Shown in pieces: positions 25,730 to 34,246 of a stretch of DNA of 60,612 bases. The DNA is from an uncultured Lewinella sp. (lineage in GTDB: Bacteria > Bacteroidota > Bacteroidia > Chitinophagales > Saprospiraceae), in the NCBI GenBank assembly GCA_937873655.1, contig CALMYQ010000126.1:1-60612 (forward strand). The letters run 5' to 3'. Both the position numbers and the translations under genes were made by a program. The notes under the pieces were generated by a model. The model was not told the origin of the DNA. It worked only from the letters and a program-made list of their open reading frames with translations, and did not search any database. The first letter of the stretch is position 1. Each line of letters opens with the position of its first letter.

Positions 25730-25879
25730 GAGGGGGTGATTATTCCTTGCGGTCATGTATTTCGTACTCAGTGATTCGTTGGTTTGCCGCCTTCGCTCTT
25801 ATGGACATACGGCCGCCGGAGATTGATCCGTTGATTTGGATCTATCGGATAAATCGGGCAATCGAACCAATCGTATCAA

Positions 25880-27181
25880 TTAAAAAATCGCCACCAACCC
25901 CAACCCCAGCCAGTCACCGCGATGGATCGCCCCGACGCCGTCCTGCGTAAAGTAGTTGTTCACCGTAGCGCCGTTGCCGGCAGCGCCCGGGGCGGCGTCC
26001 CGCAAAGTATAGTGCAGGGAGAGTTTCAGGTCGGGGTTGAAAAAGAGGTTCACCCCGAAGTCGATGATCTGCTCTTCGCCGGACGGGGATTTCACGGAAG
26101 CGGCATCTGCCTGGGCCTGGGCATCCGTTTCGCCGTTGTAGCGAACAAACATGGCCAGCGGTTCCAGTACGTAGCCGTTTTTGAGGTAGATATTGTATCC
26201 CATCCGGATATAACCCGTACCGGCGTTTACTGTAAAGTCGCGACTGACATCGGTGGCATCCTCGTGGCCTTTCCGGACCAGGCGGCTCCAGTCTCCGTCG
26301 AGCGTGAGGTGGCCGAGGTTCAGCAGCACGTCTACACCCAAGGCGGAATTGGCCTTGAAAAGGTCCGTCTGTCCCTGAGCGGAACCCGCCAGGCCGATCG
26401 TAAGACCTTTGCGTTTGCCGAAATAATTGATCTTATGGCTGACCGTATAAGTCCTGGATTCCGGGTCGCCGATGTGGACGGTCAATCGCCCGGTCAGCAT
26501 CGGGCTGTATTGTTTACCGACCGAATTCCCGCTGTAGCCTTCGAACACGGGGGTGAAAATGCCCGCGTCATAACCCAGGGCCAGTTTGTTGTCAGCATGG
26601 GCGAACAACCCGCCCGCATTGATGCCGAAGGCGCGCCCGGGGCCTATGCCAGTGAGGTGGCGGCGCAGGTAATTCTGCGACCAGGCCTTTTCCATGGAGG
26701 TGCTCTGCAAAGCAGCCGTCATGCTTTCCCGGCCGAATTGCGGTACAAAATACCCGCCGACGATATTGAGCTTTTCAGAGCCGTGCAACACCCGCCACTG
26801 TACGTATGCATTCCACAACCGCAGTTGGGGTGAGCTGCCGTTGTTGGCGCCGGCTTCCGTTCCCGCCAGAACATCCCTTCCGACCAGGTCAAACGCGGCC
26901 GTCAGATTGAACTGCAGGTCCTCATAAGGTTGACCCTTGAACGTAAGCCTCGAACGCCTCAGCTGGACATTCATCCGGTTGTCCACCCGGTCATATTGTC
27001 CCGTTTTTGAATTGTAAACTGCTTCATCAAAAGTATAGCTGCTCCAGAGCTGAAAACCCACGCTGGTTTTGAGCTTGAAACTTTCCAGTTTTTGGGTCCA
27101 ACCCGAACTATTGGATGCTTGTGCCATTATATATATAGGCGCTGAGAGGAACAATAAGAGCATCCAGGCTTTGTTTTTCAT
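25880..27181 (-). CDS. Outer-membrane porin-like beta-barrel, paralogue 1
   Basis: A 433-residue exported barrel: signal peptide ending at IMAQ (about residue 21), then alternating amphipathic strands and a C-terminal WLGLGLVAIF with terminal Phe. It resembles the phosphate-selective porin O/P group. Shared segments with the protein at 32225 (GGYFVPQFGRES/AGYFTPQFGRES, SMEKA, YLRRH/YMRRH, GANNGSSP) show the two are paralogues. It has its own Crp-type promoter and diverges from the first persulfide dioxygenase gene, so passage of a sulfur compound across the outer membrane is likely. Confidence 0.88.
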   Translation of the reverse strand: MKNKAWMLLLFLSAPIYIMAQASNSSGWTQKLESFKLKTSVGFQLWSSYTFDEAVYNSKTGQYDRVDNRMNVQLRRSRLTFKGQPYEDLQFNLTAAFDLVGRDVLAGTEAGANNGSSPQLRLWNAYVQWRVLHGSEKLNIVGGYFVPQFGRESMTAALQSTSMEKAWSQNYLRRHLTGIGPGRAFGINAGGLFAHADNKLALGYDAGIFTPVFEGYSGNSVGKQYSPMLTGRLTVHIGDPESRTYTVSHKINYFGKRKGLTIGLAGSAQGQTDLFKANSALGVDVLLNLGHLTLDGDWSRLVRKGHEDATDVSRDFTVNAGTGYIRMGYNIYLKNGYVLEPLAMFVRYNGETDAQAQADAASVKSPSGEEQIIDFGVNLFFNPDLKLSLHYTLRDAAPGAAGNGATVNNYFTQDGVGAIHRGDWLGLGLVAIF

Positions 27182-27203
27182 CTTCTTGTTTTTTTAACCG
27201 GGA

Positions 27204-27248
27204 CAAAATTAGGGGCGGAGCGATGCGTGGACGGTGATCCGGGTCACA
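27204..27248 (-). promoter_or_regulatory. Crp-type site and -7 element, porin 1
   Basis: On the minus strand, TGTGACCCGGATCACC (27248-27233), 21 nt, then TAATTTTG (27211-27204), a full -7 match. Start codon 23 nt downstream. Confidence 0.75.
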
Positions 27249-27290
27249 GAGGGTGAGAGGGTGAGAGGGTGAGAGGGTGAGAGGGTGATG
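27247..27290. repeat. GGTGAGAG tandem repeat
   Basis: About five copies of the 9-bp unit AGGGTGAGA, contiguous. The same unit occurs at 59713-59760 and, inverted, at 23898-23935. Confidence 0.8.
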
Positions 27291-27440
27291 CTGCATAAAT
27301 TCGGCTTCGCTCAGCACGGGGAGGTCGCCTTCGTAATGTCGATGGCGTGATTATGGCGGATGTAAGCCCGATTTTGTGCAAGCCCTTTATTTACAGCTAA
27401 AAACGCTTCGGCCGGTCTGCAAGATCGGCGACCGGATCGC

Positions 27441-27483
27441 CCGGAATGACAAATGTCACCCATCCGGGATGACAAAAATCACC
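27441..27483. repeat. Two 20-bp direct repeats upstream of pdo1
   Basis: CCGGAATGACAAATGTCACC (27441-27460) and CCGGGATGACAAAAATCACC (27464-27483) differ at three positions. Each resembles a degenerate TGACA-N-TCACC half-dyad. They lie just before the Crp-type dyad of pdo1. Confidence 0.6.
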
Positions 27484-27489
27484 TATCAT

Positions 27490-27535
27490 TGTGATCCATT
27501 TCACAAAAACCGGCCTGGCAAGGGGTGTAACTTTG
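27490..27535 (+). promoter_or_regulatory. Crp-type site and -7 element, pdo1
   Basis: TGTGATCCATTTCACA (27490-27505), a perfect TGTGA/TCACA dyad, 22 nt, then TAACTTTG (27528-27535), a full -7 match. Start codon at 27579. Confidence 0.78.
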
Positions 27536-27578
27536 CCATCACGGAATTAGAAATTTGCTAACATAAAACCAATTAAAC

Positions 27579-28991
27579 ATGAAAGTTGAACAAATCTATA
27601 CCGGATGCCTGGCTGAAGCTGCCTATTATATCGAAAGCAATGGCGAAGCTGCCATTATTGACCCCTTGCGTGAAACCGAACCTTATATTGAAAGAGCTGA
27701 AGCGGACGGCGCCAAGATCAAATACGTATTGGAAACCCACTTCCACGCCGACTTCGTATCAGGTCACCTTGACCTGGCCAAACAAACCGGCGCGACCATC
27801 GTTTACGGCCCGACTGCCAAGCCGAATTTCAACGCCCATGTTGCCAAAGACAATGAGGAACTGAAAATCGGGAAAGTCAGGATTCAGGTCCTGCATACCC
27901 CCGGCCATACCATGGAAAGCACCACTTTCCTGCTCAAGGACGAAAACGGCAAGGACTACGCCATCTTTACGGGCGACACGCTGTTCCTTGGCGATGTAGG
28001 CCGTCCGGACCTGGCCATCAAAGCCGGTGAAATCACCCGGGAAGACCTGGCCGGATTCCTCTTCGACAGCCTTCGCAACCGCATCATGCCGCTGGCTGAC
28101 GACGTGCTGGTGTATCCGGGCCACGGCGCCGGTTCGGCTTGCGGTAAAAAAATGAGCAAGGATACCTGGAGTTACCTCGGCGACCAGAAAAAACTGAATT
28201 ATGCCCTTCGCCCAGATATGACCCGCGATGAATTCGTCAAGGAAGTCACAACCGGCCTCGTGGAACCGCCGCAATATTTCCCCAAAAACGCGATGATGAA
28301 CAAAATGGGCTACGACAGCATCGAGGATGTACGCCGCCGCGGCTTGCAGGCCCTCAATGTCCGCGAGTTCAAAACGGCCTGGGAAGCCGAAGACGCCCTG
28401 GTGATCGATACCCGTCCGCAGGAAAAATTCGCCAAAGGGTTCATCCCCGGCTCCGTGTTCATCGGTGTCGACGGCAGCTTTGCCATGTGGGTAGGCGCCC
28501 TGATCCAGGACCTGAAAACGCCCATCCTGTTTGTAGCCGAACCCGGCCGCGAAGATGAGGTGGTGACCAGATTGTCGCGCGTAGGCTATGACAACCCGAT
28601 CGGTTACCTCGAAGGCGGTTTTGAAGCCTGGACAGCTGCCGGCGGAGATGTCGATACCATCAACGAAGTGGACGCCACCCAGCTGGCGCAGCATTTCGAC
28701 GGCAAGAACCTCTCCATGATGGACGTTCGCAAAGCCAGCGAATACAACGCCGAACACCTGGTAGGCGCTTTCAACTTCCCGCTGGACTTCATCAACCGCA
28801 ACATGAGCACCATTGATCGCAACAAGACCTATTACATCTATTGCGCATCCGGCTACCGGTCTGTTGTAGCGGCTTCGATCCTCAAGACCCGCGGATTTGA
28901 ACAGGTCGTCAATGTGCGCGGCGGCTATAAGGCGCTTATTGAAACACCGCTGAAACGCACCGAATTTGTAGAGCAATTAACGGAGTTGTAA
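27579..28991 (+). CDS. Persulfide dioxygenase-rhodanese fusion, copy 1
   Basis: A 470-residue fusion. Residues 1-240 form an ETHE1-like MBL domain with THFHADF (His54, His56, Asp58), GH (His110), and Asp133 in FTGDTLF; these proteins oxidise thiol persulfides to sulfite using Fe(II) and O2. Residues about 260-355 are a rhodanese domain whose catalytic loop has no cysteine (VAEPGRED). Residues about 370-465 are an active rhodanese with Cys422 in CASGYRS. The second domain could pass sulfane sulfur to or from sulfite (thiosulfate). It has a single-gene promoter with its own Crp-type dyad. Confidence 0.92.
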   Translation: MKVEQIYTGCLAEAAYYIESNGEAAIIDPLRETEPYIERAEADGAKIKYVLETHFHADFVSGHLDLAKQTGATIVYGPTAKPNFNAHVAKDNEELKIGKVRIQVLHTPGHTMESTTFLLKDENGKDYAIFTGDTLFLGDVGRPDLAIKAGEITREDLAGFLFDSLRNRIMPLADDVLVYPGHGAGSACGKKMSKDTWSYLGDQKKLNYALRPDMTRDEFVKEVTTGLVEPPQYFPKNAMMNKMGYDSIEDVRRRGLQALNVREFKTAWEAEDALVIDTRPQEKFAKGFIPGSVFIGVDGSFAMWVGALIQDLKTPILFVAEPGREDEVVTRLSRVGYDNPIGYLEGGFEAWTAAGGDVDTINEVDATQLAQHFDGKNLSMMDVRKASEYNAEHLVGAFNFPLDFINRNMSTIDRNKTYYIYCASGYRSVVAASILKTRGFEQVVNVRGGYKALIETPLKRTEFVEQLTEL

Positions 28992-29044
28992 AACCCCGTT
29001 GACATACTGGATAGGTTAGAATCAGAGAAAGAATTGGTTCAAAA

Positions 29045-29079
29045 GGGGCAGATCACGCGATTTGCCCCGTTTTTTTTTT
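29045..29079 (+). terminator. Rho-independent terminator of pdo1
   Basis: GGGGCA (29045-29050) pairs with TGCCCC (29063-29068), followed by G and ten T. It lies about 55 bp after the pdo1 stop and separates pdo1 from pdo2. Confidence 0.85.
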
Positions 29080-29125
29080 GCCAGCCGGCCGGTCCTTGAA
29101 CGGGAATTCGAGAAAACTGTGCGTA

Positions 29126-29170
29126 TGTGATGCACATCACTGACATTGGTTTTGGGATGGTTTAATTTTG
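29126..29170 (+). promoter_or_regulatory. Crp-type site and -7 element, pdo2-cydB operon
   Basis: TGTGATGCACATCACT (29126-29141), identical to the peroxiredoxin site, 21 nt, then TAATTTTG (29163-29170), a full -7 match. This is the only promoter-like signal I find ahead of the eight-gene run to cydB. Confidence 0.8.
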
Positions 29171-29234
29171 TATCTGTAAATGCCGGTAAAGGCAAATAAA
29201 GCATCCAATTTTTTTGATTCTAACCAATAAAAAC

Positions 29235-30689
29235 ATGAAGGTAGAGCAAATTTATACCGGCTGCCTGGCAGAGGCGGCCTACTACATCGAAAGCGAAGGC
29301 GAAGCCGTAATCATAGATCCGTTGCGCGAAACCAGGCCTTACCTGGAAAAACTGAAGGAAACGGGCGCCAATCTCAAATACATCTTTGAAACGCATTTTC
29401 ACGCTGATTTTGTTTCCGGGCACGTAGACCTGGCCAAAAAGACAGGCGCTGCAATCGTATACGGACCCAACGCCGAACCGGATTATGAAGTCCGCAAGGC
29501 CAGGGACGGCGAAGAGATCCGCCTCGGCAAGGTCACCTTCAAAGTCCTGCATACGCCCGGCCATACCATGGAAAGCACGACTTACCTGCTTCGGGACGAA
29601 TCCGGAAAAGATTATGCCATCTTCACCGGCGACACGCTGTTCCTCGGCGATGTAGGCCGCCCTGACCTGGCCATCAAACAGGGCAAGATCACGCGCGAAG
29701 ACCTGGCGGGTTTCCTGTTTGACAGCCTTCGCAACAAGATCATGCCCCTGGCGGATGATGTGATCGTTTATCCGGCCCACGGCGCAGGTTCCGCATGCGG
29801 CAAAAACCTCAGCTCCGATACCTGGGGATACCTCGGGGATCAGAAAAAAACCAATTACGCACTTCGTGCCGACATGACCCGGGATGAATTCATCCGGGAA
29901 GTTACCGCAGGCCTGACGCCGCCCCCGCAATATTTTGCCAAGAACGCCATGATGAATAAATCGGGCTACCAGAGCTTTGACAAGGTATTGGAAAAAGGCG
30001 CCATAGCCTTGAACCCGGAAGCTTTTGAAACGGTCATGGAGCAAGAAGATGCACTCGTCCTTGATGTCCGCCCCGTCGAAGATTTTGCAGCGGGCCACGT
30101 GCCCGGGTCCATCTTTATCGGCCTGGACGGCAGCTTCGCCCCCTGGGTAGGCGCCCTGATCGTTGATCTGCAGCAGCCTATCCTGATCGTGGCGCCGGAA
30201 GGCAGGGCGGAAGAAACGGTCACCCGCCTGGCCCGCGTAGGTTATGACAACACGCTGGGTTACCTCGAAGGCGGGATCAACGCCTGGAAAGCAGCCGGCA
30301 AAGAAGCCGCTTCGATCGAATCGATTTCGGCATCTGAACTGGAGAACCGGTACAATCTGGCCGGCGCCGACCTCAATATCCTCGATGTGCGCAAGCCCTC
30401 GGAATTCGTTTCGCAGCACCTCCTGGATGCGGTCAATTACCCGCTGGATTATATCAACAACAATATGGGCAAACTCAGGCGGGGAGACACTTACTACCTC
30501 CATTGCCGCAGCGGTTACCGCTCAATGGTAGCCGCCTCGATCCTCAAAGCGCGCGGCTTCGATCAGGTGATCGATGTGGCCAACGGCTGGAAGGACCTGG
30601 AAAACACCAGCCTGCCCAAATCGGCATACGCCTGCCCGACTACCATCGACCAGGAAGTCCTGGACCAGGCGGTGCAGTCCGCACTTTAG
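29235..30689 (+). CDS. Persulfide dioxygenase-rhodanese fusion, copy 2
   Basis: A 484-residue paralogue of the protein at 27579, with the same three-domain order: MBL (His54, His56, Asp58, His110, Asp133), a cysteine-less rhodanese domain (loop VAPEGRAEE), and an active rhodanese with Cys424. Its active loop is CRSGYRS where copy 1 has CASGYRS, so an Arg replaces Ala next to the catalytic Cys, which should favour anionic donors such as thiosulfate. A 20-residue C-terminal tail ([13 protein letters not shown]) is absent from copy 1. ATG 29235 matches the copy 1 N-terminus. It heads the long sulfur operon. Confidence 0.92.
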   Translation: MKVEQIYTGCLAEAAYYIESEGEAVIIDPLRETRPYLEKLKETGANLKYIFETHFHADFVSGHVDLAKKTGAAIVYGPNAEPDYEVRKARDGEEIRLGKVTFKVLHTPGHTMESTTYLLRDESGKDYAIFTGDTLFLGDVGRPDLAIKQGKITREDLAGFLFDSLRNKIMPLADDVIVYPAHGAGSACGKNLSSDTWGYLGDQKKTNYALRADMTRDEFIREVTAGLTPPPQYFAKNAMMNKSGYQSFDKVLEKGAIALNPEAFETVMEQEDALVLDVRPVEDFAAGHVPGSIFIGLDGSFAPWVGALIVDLQQPILIVAPEGRAEETVTRLARVGYDNTLGYLEGGINAWKAAGKEAASIESISASELENRYNLAGADLNILDVRKPSEFVSQHLLDAVNYPLDYINNNMGKLRRGDTYYLHCRSGYRSMVAASILKARGFDQVIDVANGWKDLENTSLPKSAYACPTTIDQEVLDQAVQSAL

Positions 30690-30733
30690 TAAATCAAAAC
30701 CTTCTTCAAGGTTTAACCATAAGGATTGAAAAA

Positions 30734-31048
30734 ATGGAAAAGAAACTGTCATTTCAGGACCTGATCAATACGCCGACGCCCGTATTGGTCGACTTCAGCG
30801 CCGAATGGTGCGGTCCGTGCAAGGCAATGGCGCCTATTCTGAAAGAGGTGGCTTCCAGTATCGGAGAGAAGGCCCGCATTGTGAAGATTGACGTGGACAA
30901 AAATCCCGGAGTGGCCAATCATTTCCAGATCAGGGGGGTGCCGACGTTCATCCTGTTCCAGGACGGAGAGGTCAAGTGGCGGCAATCCGGCATGCAGTCG
31001 GCCTACAGCCTTACCCAGGTGATCAACCAGTACGCAAAGAACAACTAA
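30734..31048 (+). CDS. Thioredoxin
   Basis: A 104-residue thioredoxin with the WCGPC active site (Cys26, Cys29) and the cis-Pro loop VPTFI. It has no signal peptide, so it is cytosolic. It lies 44 bp after pdo2 in the operon and may release sulfane sulfur from rhodanese persulfides or keep the dioxygenase thiols reduced. The start ATG at 30734 gives a normal thioredoxin N-terminus; the longer upstream frame overlaps pdo2 and is not conserved. Confidence 0.93.
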   Translation: MEKKLSFQDLINTPTPVLVDFSAEWCGPCKAMAPILKEVASSIGEKARIVKIDVDKNPGVANHFQIRGVPTFILFQDGEVKWRQSGMQSAYSLTQVINQYAKNN

Positions 31049-31058
31049 GGTTACCGAT

Positions 31059-31087
31059 CCGCAGCAATGCCGCAAGGAATGCTGCGG
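31059..31087 (+). other. Hairpin between thioredoxin and YeeE genes
   Basis: CCGCAGCA (31059-31066) pairs with TGCTGCGG (31080-31087) around a 13-nt loop. No T-run follows, so it may set transcript stability or partial attenuation within the operon. Confidence 0.5.
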
Positions 31088-31143
31088 CTTCCTGTATTTA
31101 ACCGGGAAATAGCGTTGACCTAACATTACCCTAACCGATAGTT

Positions 31144-31743
31144 ATGGAATTCCTCAGGGATGTAATTTCAATTGTGAGTCAGCCCTGGCATTGGGCGGTT
31201 TCCGGCGCGGTCATCGCGGGTATCATGTTCCTGCTGCTTTGGTTTGGAGAACGGTTCGGGGTTTCCCGGTCGTTCGAAACCCTGTGCAGCATAGCGGGCG
31301 CCGGCCGCAAGGTGAGTTATTTCAATTTTGACTGGCGGCGCTATAACTGGCTCCTGACCTTCATCGGCGGGTCGGTTGCCGGCGGTTTCATCGCCGTATA
31401 CCTGCTGCCTGCCGATGAACCGGTGAGGATCGCGCAGGCCACCGTTGAAGCTTTGCAGAAAATAGGGGTAAAAACCCCGGAAACCAAGGCCGAAGGGCTG
31501 GGGTTCCTGCCGGGCGAGTTGTTCAATTTTGCCAGCCTGGCCACGCTGAAAGGCTTGATCCTGATGGTCGGCGGCGGCTTCCTGATCGGTTTCGGCTCCC
31601 GCTGGGCCGGCGGTTGCACTTCCGGGCACGGCATCAGCGGCCTGGCCAACCTGCAGTTGCCGTCCATGGTGGCTGTGATCGGATTTTTTATCGGCGGCCT
31701 GCTCATGACCCACTTGCTGCTCCCGCTGATCCTGAAGCTTTAG
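31144..31743 (+). CDS. YeeE/YedE-family membrane protein, half 1
   Basis: A 199-residue integral membrane protein with about four to five helices. It has the YeeE/YedE (TsuA) signature GCTSGHG near residue 159 and a second Cys in FETLCSIAG (about 48). TsuA of this family takes up thiosulfate through a row of cysteines. Here the family is split into two genes: this one and the next, each contributing one half. It sits between thioredoxin and the DUF6691 gene in the sulfur operon. Confidence 0.9.
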   Translation: MEFLRDVISIVSQPWHWAVSGAVIAGIMFLLLWFGERFGVSRSFETLCSIAGAGRKVSYFNFDWRRYNWLLTFIGGSVAGGFIAVYLLPADEPVRIAQATVEALQKIGVKTPETKAEGLGFLPGELFNFASLATLKGLILMVGGGFLIGFGSRWAGGCTSGHGISGLANLQLPSMVAVIGFFIGGLLMTHLLLPLILKL

Positions 31744-31842
31744 CGTTGACCCCGAGAACCGAATGGGGCCCAAACCATGCACTGGACATTTTTGAATTGT
31801 TCAATCTTGTCCGTCAGTGTGAATTAAAACCAAGGAGGCGCC

Positions 31843-32256
31843 ATGAAATTACTGAAATTTTTCGCTGTAGGCATCCTTTTCGGCCTGGTCATGACCAAGT
31901 CGGAAGCCATATCCTGGTTCCGCATCCAGGAGATGTTCCATTTCGACAGTTTTCATATGTTTGGCATCATCGGATCCGCAGTGGTATTCGGTGCAATTGG
32001 CATATATTTGCTGAAGAAAAAGGGCGTCAGGTCGATGATGGGTAAACCGTTGCAGCTTGACCCCAAGAAAATGGAAATAAAGCGATTGCTGCTTGGCGGG
32101 ACGGTCTTTGGCCTGGGATGGGCCATGACGGGCGCCTGCCCCGGCCCGTTGTACGTTTTGCTGGGCCAGGGGGAAGGTGTCATCCTGGTGGTGATCGCCA
32201 GTGCAATCTTCGGCGCCTACATGTATGGAGTATTCAAAGCCAGGTTACCGCATTGA
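31843..32256 (+). CDS. YeeE/YedE-family membrane protein, half 2 (DUF6691)
   Basis: A 137-residue membrane protein with four predicted helices and the conserved GWAMTGACPGP motif of the C-terminal YeeE/YedE half. Its partner is the gene 99 bp upstream; the pair together equals one TsuA-like transporter of thiosulfate or another sulfur species. The next gene (porin) probably begins inside its last 32 bases, in another frame. Confidence 0.9.
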   Translation: MKLLKFFAVGILFGLVMTKSEAISWFRIQEMFHFDSFHMFGIIGSAVVFGAIGIYLLKKKGVRSMMGKPLQLDPKKMEIKRLLLGGTVFGLGWAMTGACPGPLYVLLGQGEGVILVVIASAIFGAYMYGVFKARLPH

Positions 32257-33556
32257 CCTTCCGGTTGCAGCAGGCAGAAACCTCTTGTCGGTTTCCTGCT
32301 TTTTTTTATTTCTGGCCGGTGCGGTCGCTCAGTCCAAAACACCGGACTGGATCAAACGGATCGACCCGGTACTGGGCATTCAGGTGTGGAGCGTTTATAC
32401 CGTCAACGAGGCGGTTTTTAACCCGGACAGCAGCCGGTACGAAAGGATCCGGCCAAGGTTGAACACCATCGTCCGGCGAACCCGGTTCGGTGTCCGGTCG
32501 GAATTGTTCGAAGGGCTCAAGGTGGAGCTCCTGTTTGGTCTGGATCAGGTGGGAAAGGAAGCCCTCTCAGGAGCGCCGGGCTCGGCCAACAACGGATCCA
32601 GCCCGGTTATCAACCCGCTGAATGCGTTTGTGGCCTATTCGTTGCCGGGTTGCGGACAGGCGTTGAACCTGACCGCAGGGTACTTTACCCCGCAATTCGG
32701 CAGAGAAAGCGTGACGGGCTCATTCAGGGTCAGTTCGATGGAAAAAGCCGCATCGCAAACCTATATGCGCCGCCATATATTCGGCCCCGGCTCCGGCCGG
32801 CTCGGCGGCATCAATGCGGGCGGATTGTTGCTCGATACAGCTTTACACATAGGCTGCCAATACGATTTCGGGGTTTTTAATCCCGTTTTTGACACCTACG
32901 GCAGCAACTCGTCCGGAGACTACAGTCCGGTTGTCTGGGTCGGCCGGGCTGTAGTCAGCATCGGCGATCCCGAATCGAAGACCTACAAGCAGGTTCAGGA
33001 ATACAATTTCTTCAATCGCAGGAAGGGATTGTCCATCGGGATCGGTTTGGCCGGACAGGGCGCTGAAGCCGGATTTTTAAACAACCAGGGGTTCAATCTG
33101 GATGTTTTAATTAATTGGAAGGCCTTTAACCTGGCAGGCGAATGGGATCTGCTGAAAAGGAGATCCAGCCTGACGGACAACGGCCATGCTGAGGTCAGGA
33201 CCTATCGGGCGGACACGGGATGTTGCCGGCTCAGCTGGAATTTCCACATGCGGCATAACCGGTTTCTGGAACCCGTGGTAACCGCTGCCGTATTCAAAGG
33301 CCCGATGGACCCTGCCGGTCAAAAAACGGCGGAAGCCATGAAACTGGCATCCGGAAAGGATTACAGCCTGGAAGCAGGCGTGAACCTGCACCTGATGCCC
33401 CGAAAGCTCAAGGTCAACCTCCATTATACGTGGCGCCGCGGCGATGCCGGCTCAGCCGGCTCCGGCAGCACCGTCAATGCGTATTTTTCCCAGCCGGAAG
33501 TCGGCGCCATCACCCGCGGCAATTGGCTGGGCCTGGGCCTGCTGGCCATGTATTGA
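32225..33556 (+). CDS. Outer-membrane porin-like beta-barrel, paralogue 2
   Basis: A 443-residue exported barrel, paralogous to the one at 25880 (AGYFTPQFGRES, SMEKA, YMRRH, GINAGGLL, NWLGLGLLAMY at the C-terminus). The signal sequence is LLSVSCFFLFLAGAVAQ. The start is uncertain: ATG 32225 overlaps the DUF6691 gene by 32 bp, ATG 32201 by 56 bp, and a TTG just before the hydrophobic stretch is also possible. Its place between a sulfur transporter and the regulator supports a role in passing sulfur anions through the outer membrane. Confidence 0.85.
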   Translation: MEYSKPGYRIDLPVAAGRNLLSVSCFFLFLAGAVAQSKTPDWIKRIDPVLGIQVWSVYTVNEAVFNPDSSRYERIRPRLNTIVRRTRFGVRSELFEGLKVELLFGLDQVGKEALSGAPGSANNGSSPVINPLNAFVAYSLPGCGQALNLTAGYFTPQFGRESVTGSFRVSSMEKAASQTYMRRHIFGPGSGRLGGINAGGLLLDTALHIGCQYDFGVFNPVFDTYGSNSSGDYSPVVWVGRAVVSIGDPESKTYKQVQEYNFFNRRKGLSIGIGLAGQGAEAGFLNNQGFNLDVLINWKAFNLAGEWDLLKRRSSLTDNGHAEVRTYRADTGCCRLSWNFHMRHNRFLEPVVTAAVFKGPMDPAGQKTAEAMKLASGKDYSLEAGVNLHLMPRKLKVNLHYTWRRGDAGSAGSGSTVNAYFSQPEVGAITRGNWLGLGLLAMY

Positions 33557-33582
33557 TCCTGGTGACATGGAAATAATCAGAT

Positions 33583-34239
33583 ATGTATACTGAAAGCGGA
33601 GATATTTTACAGCTGGTGCGCCAGCATTTTCCTGAAATTGCCGAAAAAGGCCTGCAGGAAGAAATCGCCGAGGCCGGAAAGATATTCCACTACCGGGCCG
33701 GTGAAGTGATCATGGACTACGGCTCCTACGTCAAACTGGTGCCGCTGGTCATTGAGGGCAGCATCAAGGTCGTCCGGGAAGATGAAGGCGGAAACGAACT
33801 GTTCCTCTATTTCCTGGAAGCCGGCAACGCCTGCACCATGTCCTTCAGCTGCTGCATGATGGATAAAAAGAGCATCATCCGGGCCGAAGCCGAGGAAGAT
33901 GTCACCTTTATCGGCATTCCGGTCCGGAAAATGGATGAATGGATGCGCAAATACCAGAGTTGGAAGAATTTTGTGATGATGTCATACGATTACCGGATGA
34001 CCGAGCTGGTCAGGACCATCGACCGGATCGCGTTCCAGAAAATGGACGAGCGGCTCCTGGATTACCTGCGCAAAAAATCGGATACGGCCAACAGCAAGCT
34101 GATCAAGGCTACCCACCAGGATATCGCCGCTTCCCTGAACTCTTCGCGGGAAGCCGTTTCCAGATTACTCAAACAACTGGAACACATGGGCAAGGTCCGG
34201 CTCGGCCGGAACAGCATTGAACTGATCGAAACCCAATAA
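33583..34239 (+). CDS. Crp/Fnr-family regulator with cysteine-containing sensor pocket
   Basis: A 218-residue Crp/Fnr protein: cyclic-nucleotide-binding-like barrel (about 20-120), dimer helix, then winged helix (ATHQDIAASLNSSREAVSRL, about 176-195). It lacks FNR's N-terminal cysteine cluster and CRP's cAMP residues; the segment that forms the phosphate cassette in CRP reads NACTMSFSCC, with Cys84, Cys90 and Cys91. The recognition helix SSREAVSR has the Arg-Glu...Arg spacing of CRP (Arg189, Glu190, Arg194), which predicts TGTGA-N6-TCACA sites like the eight seen here. It is inferred to activate the sulfur genes, including its own operon, in response to sulfane sulfur or redox state. Confidence 0.92.
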   Translation: MYTESGDILQLVRQHFPEIAEKGLQEEIAEAGKIFHYRAGEVIMDYGSYVKLVPLVIEGSIKVVREDEGGNELFLYFLEAGNACTMSFSCCMMDKKSIIRAEAEEDVTFIGIPVRKMDEWMRKYQSWKNFVMMSYDYRMTELVRTIDRIAFQKMDERLLDYLRKKSDTANSKLIKATHQDIAASLNSSREAVSRLLKQLEHMGKVRLGRNSIELIETQ

Positions 34240-34246
34240 GTTCGTC

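Noticed and set aside
27759..30503. Long antisense frames opposite both persulfide dioxygenase genes
   Set aside because: They occur at the same place in both paralogues because the coding strand is conserved; no motifs of their own.
33583..34239. Classical oxygen-sensing FNR or cAMP-binding CRP
   Set aside because: No N-terminal iron-sulfur cysteines and no cAMP-contact Arg-Ser; pocket cysteines instead.
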